From Lentisphaerota bacterium (lineage in GTDB: Bacteria; Verrucomicrobiota; Lentisphaeria; Oligosphaerales; Oligosphaeraceae), in contig JAAZIZ010000361.1 of the NCBI GenBank assembly GCA_012800565.1, positions 1 through 5,945 of the forward strand: DNA of 5,945 nucleotides, read 5' to 3'. Below are positions 1-5,255 of this stretch, one piece after another; position 1 is the stretch's first letter, and the number at the start of each line of letters is the position of its first letter. The notes below the pieces were generated by a model. That model searched no databases and was not told the DNA's origin. It saw nothing but the letters and a program-made list of their open reading frames with translations. Both the position numbers and the translations under genes were made by a program.

Positions 1-1
1 C

Positions 2-445
2 ATCAAGCTGCAGATCCTGGGCATCGGCCGGGATGGACATATCGGTTTTAATGAACCGGGGACCCCGCTGAATTCCCGCACCAGCTATGTCACCTTGGCA
101 GCTGAAACCATTGAGGACAACAAGCGCTTCTTCAAATCTGCCAGCGAGGTTCCCCGCTGGGCCTTGTCCATGGGTGTCGGCACCATCCTGGAAGCCAGGG
201 AAATTCTGTTGCTGGCCACTGGCGCCAGCAAAGCCGAGGCCATTGCCGGAATGGTGGAAGGGCCGATCACAGCGATGAATACCGCCTCAGCATTGCAGAT
301 GCATGACAATGTCACAGTTATAATTGATGAGGCTGCGGCTGCCAAACTCGCACGCAAGGATTATTATCGCAAGACTGGTGCCAACAACATCGCTGAGATG
401 TATGCCTATCTGATGAATGCCCGGAAAAAAGCCGGCTTGGATTGA
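2..445 (+). CDS. nagB: Glucosamine-6-phosphate deaminase, C-terminal part (5' end outside window)
   Basis: Partial gene: an open frame enters at base 2 and ends at TGA 443-445, giving 147 visible residues. NagB converts glucosamine-6-phosphate to fructose-6-phosphate and ammonia in the cytoplasm, feeding amino-sugar carbon into glycolysis. The motif GIGRDGHIGFNEPG at visible residues 7-20 matches the NagB active site; its Asp, His and Glu correspond to E. coli D141, H143 and E148. Further family signatures follow: NKRFF, GVGTILEA, SKAEAI, VEGPIT and the C-terminal NVTVIIDEAAA. By alignment to E. coli NagB (266 aa) about 130 N-terminal residues are missing, and the remaining length is normal. 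No terminator is visible after the stop, and the next gene follows on the same strand, so read-through is possible although a functional link is not obvious. The related 6-phosphogluconolactonase fold is excluded by the GHIGFNEPG signature. Confidence 0.95.
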   Translation: MKLQILGIGRDGHIGFNEPGTPLNSRTSYVTLAAETIEDNKRFFKSASEVPRWALSMGVGTILEAREILLLATGASKAEAIAGMVEGPITAMNTASALQMHDNVTVIIDEAAAAKLARKDYYRKTGANNIAEMYAYLMNARKKAGLD

Positions 446-456
446 AGATGCTTTCC

Positions 457-473
457 GGGTGCCTGCTGCACCC
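457..473 (+). other. Small hairpin in the gap between nagB and the regulator gene
   Basis: A perfect 6-bp stem (GGGTGC 457-462 with GCACCC 468-473) closes a 5-nt loop (463-467). It sits 4 nt upstream of the ribosome-binding site of the next gene. No T-run follows on either strand, so it does not look like an intrinsic terminator. It could be an mRNA processing or stability element, or could tune translation of the regulator. The function is inferred, while the structure is visible. Confidence 0.4.
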
Positions 474-477
474 CATT

Positions 478-483
478 GAGGAG
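478..483 (+). promoter_or_regulatory. Ribosome-binding site deciding the start of the regulator gene
   Basis: GAGGAG at 478-483 lies 6 nt before ATG 490 but directly abuts ATG 484. The spacing therefore favours 490 as the start. The more distant in-frame TTG at 442, which overlaps the nagB stop, has no comparable site. Confidence 0.65.
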
Positions 484-489
484 ATGAAC

Positions 490-1044
490 ATGCAGGATAA
501 AGTCAAGGAGATTTCCACGCGGGTCAAGGAACTGCGGGAGTTGTCTGACATCAGCATGGCAGAGATGGCCGCATGCATCGGCAGCAGCGAGGATTACTAC
601 CGTGCTTTTGAGGAAGGCAAGGAGGATATCTCCGCCAGCCGGCTCTATGAGATTGCCAACAAGCTCGGGGTGGACCTCAGTCTGCTGCTGACCGGCAACA
701 TGCCCAGAATGAACACCTTTACGGTGACTCGCAAGGGCAAGGGGCCGAGCGTGGCTCGCCGGCAACAGTATCAGTATCAGGCTCTGGCCGCTAATTTTGC
801 CAACAAGAAAGGCGAGCCTTTTATCGTTACTGTGCCGGTCCGTGGCGATGATGCTGAAGTATCCTTGAATCAGCATCCCGGCCAGGAGCTTGATTACGTG
901 CTGGCAGGTACTTTGAAAGTCGTGGTCTGCGGCAATGAGGTGATACTGAACGAGGGCGACTGCATTTTCTATGATTCATCCTATCCCCACGGTATGGTTG
1001 CCTTGGGGACTGTACCGGCGCAATTTATCGCCATTATTATGTAA
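490..1044 (+). CDS. XRE-family transcriptional regulator with C-terminal cupin domain
   Basis: This 184-residue protein is probably a DNA-binding regulator whose cupin domain senses a small ligand. Residues about 7-66 form an XRE/Cro-type helix-turn-helix (VKELRELSDISMAEMAACIG, then the recognition-helix region and IANKLGVDLSLLLTG). Residues about 110-182 form a single-domain cupin: the segment HPGQELDYVLAGTLKV holds the first cupin motif and GDCIFYDSSYPHGM the second, with H129, E133 and H167 as possible metal ligands. Length and order match the common HTH-plus-cupin regulators. The start at ATG 490 is chosen because GAGGAG lies 6 nt upstream. The acyl-CoA synthetase gene follows on the same strand after 136 nt, so it and this gene itself are the likeliest targets. 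The ligand is unknown; an acid or acyl-CoA linked to the neighbour is an inference. Confidence 0.88.
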   Translation: MQDKVKEISTRVKELRELSDISMAEMAACIGSSEDYYRAFEEGKEDISASRLYEIANKLGVDLSLLLTGNMPRMNTFTVTRKGKGPSVARRQQYQYQALAANFANKKGEPFIVTVPVRGDDAEVSLNQHPGQELDYVLAGTLKVVVCGNEVILNEGDCIFYDSSYPHGMVALGTVPAQFIAIIM

Positions 1045-1065
1045 GTGTTGCCATTCCCGGTACAG

Positions 1066-1102
1066 CGGTTGATCGGCGGGCTGATCGTCTTGGGCCGAAC
1101 CG
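1066..1102 (+). other. Bulged stem-loop between regulator and acyl-CoA synthetase genes
   Basis: CGGTT (1066-1070) pairs with AACCG (1098-1102), and inside it CGGC (1074-1077) pairs with GCCG (1094-1097), leaving a 3-nt bulge (GAT, 1071-1073) and a 16-nt loop. The loop side also carries one of two GATC copies 8 nt apart. No T-run follows, so it is not a standard terminator. It may be an mRNA leader or attenuation structure, or it may be chance in GC-rich DNA. Confidence 0.25.
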
Positions 1103-1117
1103 TCCAAGCGAGTGTTT

Positions 1118-1146
1118 CCCGGCAGCATCTCCTCTAAATTGCCGGG
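1118..1146 (+). promoter_or_regulatory. Inverted repeat, candidate operator or leader hairpin upstream of acyl-CoA synthetase
   Basis: CCCGGCA (1118-1124) and TGCCGGG (1140-1146) are perfect 7-nt inverted half-sites separated by 15 nt. The spacer ends in the only AT-rich stretch of this gap (CTAAATT around 1134-1140), which could hold a weak -10 element, although no convincing -35 box is seen. Half-site centres are 22 nt apart, about two helical turns, which would suit a dimeric HTH protein such as the upstream cupin regulator. As RNA it would form a 7-bp stem without a T-run. The operator role is inferred. Confidence 0.35.
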
Positions 1147-1180
1147 CCATTGAACAATCCGAGCAGGGTGAGGTGTTTAG

Positions 1181-2866
1181 ATGTCCCTTTTGTCACGTTT
1201 TCTGAAGCAGACCGAGTTCTCTTCGTATGAGGATTTTTACCGCAATTTCCAGATTTGCGCTCCCGAGCATTTCAATTTCGCCTATGATGTGCTGGATGTC
1301 TATGCCGATGAAGAGCCCGAACGGGTAGCTCTGGTCTGGTGTGATGACAGGCACGATCAGGACCAGACGATCACGTTCGGGGATTTGCGCCAGCGGACCA
1401 ACCGGGTGGCAAATATGCTGCAGAGCTGTGGTATCGGCCGTGGGGATGCGGTGATGCTGATTCTGAAGAGCCGGCATGAATTCTGGCCTGTTCTGATGGC
1501 TCTGCACAAGCTGGGTGCGATTGGTATTCCGGCCACGCACATGCTCAAGGAGCATGATATCAGCTACCGCATTGAGAAGGCCAGTGTGAAAGCGATCCTG
1601 GCCGTTGATTCTAATGATCTGCTGGAGCAGGTTGATCGGGCCCAGCAGGTAACCGGTGGTCTGCTGCAGATCAAGATTTCCCTGGGCGGAGAGCGTCCCG
1701 GCTGGCTGAGTTATCAGCAGATGTATGCCGCAAGCTCGGCAGAGTTTCCGACTCCGCCGCGTTCAGAACGCAATGCCAACACGGATATTCTGCTGATTTA
1801 CTTCACCTCCGGCACCGCCGGCTTTCCCAAGATGGTGGTGCATGATCACCAGTATCCGCTGGCTCATATTCTGACTGCCAAATACTGGCAGAATGTCGAG
1901 GAAGGTGGTCTGCACTACACTGTGGCCGACTGTGGCTGGGCTAAGGCGGTATGGGGCAAACTTTACGGTCAGTGGCTGTCTGGGGCAGCGGTCTTTGTCT
2001 ATGACTACGACAAGTTCGAGGCCGCTAATATGCTGCGGACTCTGATCCGATACGGGGTCACCAGTTTCTGTGCCCCGCCCACGGTGTACCGCTTTTTGAT
2101 CAAGGAGGACCTCAGTCAGTACGACTTGAGTTGCCTGAAATACGCAGTGGTGGCGGGAGAACCGCTTAACCCCGAGGTCTATAACCGCTTTTTAGAGAAG
2201 ACCGGCCTGCGTTTGATGGAGGCCTTTGGCCAGACCGAGCTGGTAGTCACCACTGCCAACTGGCCTTGGATGACTCCCAAACCCGGTTCCATGGGCAAGC
2301 CCTCGCCGGGATACCAAGTTGAGCTGTTGGACTGGGAGGGACATCGAGTCGAGGTCGGTGAGGAGGGCGAGATCTGCCTGAAGACCAGCGAATCTCTGCC
2401 GCCGGGCATCTTCCATGGCTATTACCGGGACCAGGAACGTACCCAGAGCGTATGGTACGACGGATATTATCATACCGGTGACGTAGCTTGGCAGGATGAA
2501 GAGGGCTACCTTTGGTATGTCGGGCGGTCTGATGACGTCATCAAGAGCTCGGGCTACCGCATCGGCCCCTTTGAGGTTGAGAGCGTGCTGATGCAGCATC
2601 CTGCCGTAACGGAATGTGCGGTTACCGGTGTGCCTGACCCGGTGCGGGGGCAGGTGGTTAAGGCCACTGTGGTGCTCAGCCGTGGCTACCAGCCCAGCGA
2701 TGAATTGCGGCAGGAACTGCAGGGTTTTGTCAAAGCCAACACCGCGCCCTACAAATATCCCCGCATCGTGGATTTTGTCGCTGCGATGCCCAAGACTATC
2801 AGCGGTAAAATCCGGCGGGTGGAACTGCGGGAAAGCGCGATTGCCGACAGCGGCACCAAGGAATAG
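1181..2866 (+). CDS. AMP-forming acyl-CoA synthetase, medium-chain (ACSM-like) type
   Basis: This 561-residue cytoplasmic enzyme is predicted to activate a carboxylic acid with ATP to an acyl-adenylate and then form the CoA thioester. The ANL-family motifs are complete: the phosphate-binding loop YFTSGTAGFPK (207-217), the A5 motif EAFGQTE (347-353), YHTGD (430-434), the hinge and following loop GRSDDVIKSSGYRIGP (448-463), and the C-terminal PKTISGKIRR with the catalytic Lys at 543. The stretches around TVADCGWAKAVWGKLYGQW and FCAPPTVYRFL resemble mammalian ACSM and related medium-chain or aryl-acid ligases more than classical acetyl-CoA synthetase. The substrate cannot be fixed from sequence. 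The start ATG 1181 has a purine-rich TGAGGTG (1169-1175) upstream. K543 is a typical site for regulatory lysine acetylation in this family. The cupin regulator upstream probably controls it. The transporter ATPase starts 3 nt after its stop. Confidence 0.92.
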   Translation: MSLLSRFLKQTEFSSYEDFYRNFQICAPEHFNFAYDVLDVYADEEPERVALVWCDDRHDQDQTITFGDLRQRTNRVANMLQSCGIGRGDAVMLILKSRHEFWPVLMALHKLGAIGIPATHMLKEHDISYRIEKASVKAILAVDSNDLLEQVDRAQQVTGGLLQIKISLGGERPGWLSYQQMYAASSAEFPTPPRSERNANTDILLIYFTSGTAGFPKMVVHDHQYPLAHILTAKYWQNVEEGGLHYTVADCGWAKAVWGKLYGQWLSGAAVFVYDYDKFEAANMLRTLIRYGVTSFCAPPTVYRFLIKEDLSQYDLSCLKYAVVAGEPLNPEVYNRFLEKTGLRLMEAFGQTELVVTTANWPWMTPKPGSMGKPSPGYQVELLDWEGHRVEVGEEGEICLKTSESLPPGIFHGYYRDQERTQSVWYDGYYHTGDVAWQDEEGYLWYVGRSDDVIKSSGYRIGPFEVESVLMQHPAVTECAVTGVPDPVRGQVVKATVVLSRGYQPSDELRQELQGFVKANTAPYKYPRIVDFVAAMPKTISGKIRRVELRESAIADSGTKE

Positions 2867-2869
2867 CTG

Positions 2870-3850
2870 ATGCCCGGGCAGGCGGAACAGAGTACATTGC
2901 TGTCGGTACGGGACCTGACGGTGGATTTCAGCACCGACGAAGGGAACATCCGGGCTGCCAATGCAGTCTCGTTCAGTCTGCAGGCCGGGCAGACCCTGGG
3001 GCTGGTGGGGGAATCCGGCTGCGGGAAATCTGTCAGCGCCATGAGCATTCCGCGGCTGATTCCCCAACCGCCGGGCCGCATCAGCGCCGGCGAGATTCAT
3101 TTCTGCGGTCAGGAACTGCTGTCGCTGCCGATCCAGGCCATGCGGGAAATCCGCGGTCGGGATATCGGGGTGATTTTTCAGGAGCCGATGACTGCGTTAT
3201 CGCCCTTGCATCGGGTTGAGAAGCAGCTGGCCGAGGTGTATCGCCTGCATACGGATTTAGACGCTGCGGCCATCCGGGAGCGTTCGCGGGAATGGCTGCG
3301 GCGGGTCGGTATAGCCGATCCGGAACGTTGCCTGAAAGCGTATCCGTTTGAGCTCTCCGGCGGGATGCGGCAGCGGGTCATGATTGCGATGGCGATGGCC
3401 TTGCAGCCACGGTTGATTATTGCTGACGAGCCGACTACCGCCTTGGATGTAACCATCCAGGCCCAGATTCTCGACTTGATGCGGGAAATCCGCGGTGAGC
3501 AGTCTGCTTTGCTGCTGATTACCCACGACATGGGGGTGATCTGGGAAATGTGCGATCAGGTGGCGGTGATGTATGCGGCTCATATTGTGGAGACCGGCGC
3601 AGTGCAGGAGCTCTTTGCCCAGCCGCTGCACCCTTATACCCAGGGGCTGTTGGCATCGATACCCAGTCTGCAGCTGGGCCGAGGACGGCTGCAGCATATC
3701 CCCGGTCATGTCCCCAGCCTGCTGCATCCGCCGCCAGGCTGTCCTTTTGCGGAACGCTGCCCTCAGGCCGATCAGCATTGCCGGGAATGCGCACCGGTGC
3801 TGCGCACAATTGGCCAGCGCCAACGCCAAGTAGCCTGTTGGAAAGTCTGA
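2870..3850 (+). CDS. Peptide ABC transporter ATP-binding protein, DppD/OppD type
   Basis: This 326-residue ATPase belongs to the DppD/OppD branch, which powers import of di- or oligopeptides (sometimes nickel or sugars) through two membrane permeases, usually as a heterodimer with DppF/OppF. All nucleotide-binding motifs are intact: Walker A GESGCGKS (47-54), Q-loop Q104, signature LSGGMRQR (162-169), Walker B LIIADEP (182-188) with E187, D-loop ALD (191-193) and H-loop H219. The C-terminal oligopeptide-transporter extension starts near LHPYTQGLL (253-261) and carries C291, C297, C304, C307 and C323, the pattern that holds a 4Fe-4S cluster in a characterised DppD. Start ATG 2870 has AAGGA (2858-2862) 7 nt upstream, inside the preceding gene, so translation is likely coupled. 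It is odd that no permease, binding protein or second ATPase is present; the gene is last in its block. Confidence 0.93.
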   Translation: MPGQAEQSTLLSVRDLTVDFSTDEGNIRAANAVSFSLQAGQTLGLVGESGCGKSVSAMSIPRLIPQPPGRISAGEIHFCGQELLSLPIQAMREIRGRDIGVIFQEPMTALSPLHRVEKQLAEVYRLHTDLDAAAIRERSREWLRRVGIADPERCLKAYPFELSGGMRQRVMIAMAMALQPRLIIADEPTTALDVTIQAQILDLMREIRGEQSALLLITHDMGVIWEMCDQVAVMYAAHIVETGAVQELFAQPLHPYTQGLLASIPSLQLGRGRLQHIPGHVPSLLHPPPGCPFAERCPQADQHCRECAPVLRTIGQRQRQVACWKV

Positions 3851-3861
3851 CTTGTCAGGGC

Positions 3862-3894
3862 AAAAAAAACGGCGCCCTGGTGAGGGGGCGCCGT
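3862..3894 (-). terminator. Strong rho-independent terminator of the aminotransferase gene
   Basis: Read on the minus strand, ACGGCGCCC (3894-3886) pairs with GGGCGCCGT (3877-3869): a perfect 9-bp, mostly G-C stem around an 8-nt loop. It is followed by a run of eight T (3869-3862). It lies 19 nt after the aminotransferase stop codon and 11 nt from the stop of the convergent ATPase gene. The plus-strand copy of the hairpin is followed by TGGAAGCG, so it is directional. Confidence 0.9.
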
Positions 3895-3896
3895 GG

Positions 3897-3919
3897 AAGC
3901 GGGTTACGCTTATTTATTT
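3897..3919 (+). terminator. Possible weak terminator for the plus-strand block
   Basis: AAGCG (3897-3901) pairs with CGCTT (3907-3911) around a 5-nt loop, and ATTTATTT (3912-3919) follows directly. The stem is only 5 bp and the T-run is interrupted by A. It is at best a weak intrinsic terminator on its own, perhaps helped by the strong hairpin just upstream (3869-3894). It overlaps the stop codon of the aminotransferase gene on the other strand. Confidence 0.3.
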
Positions 3920-5158
3920 AGCGAATGCCGCATCGACTTTCCGGAATGCCTCGCTTAGGAGTTCGGCTTCTTTCTCGCCCCAGCTCTCATAGATATAGAG
4001 ATTAAAGCATTCATTGGTAGCGGCGACGGCGTTCGGGCATGGGTACTGGCGGTTGCGGTCGCCTTTGTAGAGCGGGTTGTTCCAGGGGTATTTATTGGGC
4101 CGGTCCTGGAGCCAGTCGGCGAATGCCACCATGGCGCCGGCATAAGAGGTCCCCAGGATTACGCCTTCTTCCTGCAGAGCCTGACAGTATTCCTGCTTGC
4201 TGCAGGTGATCTGGTCGCAGTTTACTTTCAGGCGCCACCACCAGTATGAATGCTCTGCACCAGGCAGCAGAGCCGGGATGGTGATGGAGCGCAGGCGGCT
4301 CAGGCAGCGCTCGGCAAGCAGAGCGGCGAATTTCTGCCGTCCGGAGACGATTTGGGGCAGCTTCTGCAATTGTGCCCGACCGATGGCAGCGCCAAGCTCA
4401 TCAAGATTGCAGTTCAAGGTTGGCATAACATTGCCGTGGGCGTTGGGAAGATTGAAAGGCTTGCCCCGGTCGGCAGCCCGGCGGCACTGCCAGTAGCGCT
4501 CTTCTGTCTGGCAGAATACTACACCGCCTTGACCACCGGTGCAGAAATGCTTGCCAAACATCAGGGAGAACGCGCTGTAGACACCGAAAGTGCCGACCAT
4601 ACGACCGTTGATTTTGGCTCCATGGGACTGGGCGCAGTCCTCAATCACCGGAATGCCTCTGGCATCGGCGAGCTTCAGTATGCCCTCAATATCAGCCGGC
4701 TCGCCGCCGATATGCGGCACCACGATGGCTTTGGTCAAGGGCGTGAGCACCGCCGCAATTTCCGCCGGGCCGGTATTGTATTTTCCGGGCGCAGTGTCGG
4801 CGATGACTGGAATGCAGGCATTCATCACGATGGGCATAATGCCGCCCGGGTCGGTGATGGCTCCCACGATGACTTCGGAGAAAGGCGGCAGGTCCAGGGC
4901 TCGCAGCGCGACGTAAACCGCGTTGCTGCCGGAGTTCACTCCGTCAGCGTATCCTCCACCCAGGAAAGCCGCGAACTCCTGTCCGAATTTTTCTTCTTCT
5001 TCGCCGTGATAGCCGAACGGGGAGCCGCAGGCGATGCTTTTCTCGAACAGACGGTTGGCGGCGGCCTGTTCCTCTTTGCCGAAGTGTCCGCGTGGTGGCA
5101 GGGGGTTGGGAATGGCTTTGGGGCCGCCATTGATGGCGAGTTTGTTACAAGTTGACAT
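3914..5158 (-). CDS. DegT/DnrJ/EryC1/StrS family PLP-dependent aminotransferase
   Basis: This 414-residue fold-type I aminotransferase family typically transfers an amino group, usually from glutamate or glutamine, to a keto-sugar or keto-cyclitol, making amino sugars for surface glycans or secondary metabolites. The N-terminal LAINGGPKA is typical of a DegT subgroup. The cofactor-binding stretch NSGSNAVYVAL lies at 75-85. VIEDCAQSHGA (171-181) provides the Asp (D174) that contacts the pyridine nitrogen and Gln177. The Schiff-base lysine is K203 in FGKHFCTGGQGG. NCNLDELGAAIGRAQL (249-264) is the family's usual post-lysine motif. Start ATG 5158 has AAGGAA (5172-5167) 8 nt upstream. It follows the beta-helix gene on the same strand after 97 nt and ends at a strong terminator. 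It has 14 cysteines, which is high for the family and fits an anaerobe. The exact sugar substrate is not recognisable. Confidence 0.92.
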   Translation of the reverse strand: MSTCNKLAINGGPKAIPNPLPPRGHFGKEEQAAANRLFEKSIACGSPFGYHGEEEEKFGQEFAAFLGGGYADGVNSGSNAVYVALRALDLPPFSEVIVGAITDPGGIMPIVMNACIPVIADTAPGKYNTGPAEIAAVLTPLTKAIVVPHIGGEPADIEGILKLADARGIPVIEDCAQSHGAKINGRMVGTFGVYSAFSLMFGKHFCTGGQGGVVFCQTEERYWQCRRAADRGKPFNLPNAHGNVMPTLNCNLDELGAAIGRAQLQKLPQIVSGRQKFAALLAERCLSRLRSITIPALLPGAEHSYWWWRLKVNCDQITCSKQEYCQALQEEGVILGTSYAGAMVAFADWLQDRPNKYPWNNPLYKGDRNRQYPCPNAVAATNECFNLYIYESWGEKEAELLSEAFRKVDAAFAK

Positions 5159-5166
5159 TGGCTGGG

Positions 5167-5172
5167 TTCCTT
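5167..5172 (-). promoter_or_regulatory. Ribosome-binding site of the aminotransferase gene
   Basis: AAGGAA on the minus strand lies 8 nt before ATG 5158. This fixes the start and excludes later in-frame methionines, all of which lie beyond the conserved N-terminal AINGGPKA. Confidence 0.7.
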
Positions 5173-5201
5173 GGTTTTTGGTTTCTGCTATTTTGTCCGG
5201 G

Positions 5202-5217
5202 CTGCTGGCAACAGCAG
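5202..5217 (-). other. Small hairpin between beta-helix and aminotransferase genes
   Basis: On the minus strand CTGCTG and CAGCAG form a perfect 6-bp stem with a 4-nt loop (TTGC). No T-run follows, so it is not a terminator. The rest of the 97-nt gap (5159-5255) holds an A-rich leader before the AAGGAA site and no convincing promoter, so co-transcription of the two genes is likely. Confidence 0.3.
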
Positions 5218-5255
5218 TACTGTCAGGGTATGAATGAGGCTATTGCAGCGGTGTT

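Noticed and set aside
442..489. Extended start of the regulator at TTG 442, overlapping the nagB stop
   Set aside because: It would add 16 residues not typical of XRE proteins and has no suitable ribosome-binding site, whereas ATG 490 has GAGGAG at 6 nt.
406..876. Minus-strand open frame of 156 codons
   Set aside because: Antisense to the nagB end and regulator gene; His-, Leu- and Ala-rich translation with no family resemblance.
1045..1180. Sigma70-type promoter upstream of the acyl-CoA ligase
   Set aside because: TAAATT at 1135-1140 resembles a -10 box, but nothing like a -35 box lies at the right distance (GTGTTT at 1112-1117).
2192..3100. Long open frame on the minus strand (302 codons)
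   Set aside because: It lies antisense across the end of the acyl-CoA ligase and the start of the ATPase, both with complete conserved motifs. Its translation shows no recognisable domain.
3257..3829. Minus-strand open frame of 190 codons
   Set aside because: Antisense to the ATPase gene, where all nucleotide-binding motifs are intact on the plus strand.
4988..5003. Short TTC repeat within the aminotransferase gene
   Set aside because: It simply encodes a run of four Glu (residues 53-56) in a conserved region; too short to be called a functional repeat.
4250..5155. Long open frame on the plus strand (301 codons)
   Set aside because: It is antisense to the aminotransferase gene. Its translation has low-complexity stretches such as a run of Phe opposite the Glu codons and no domain.
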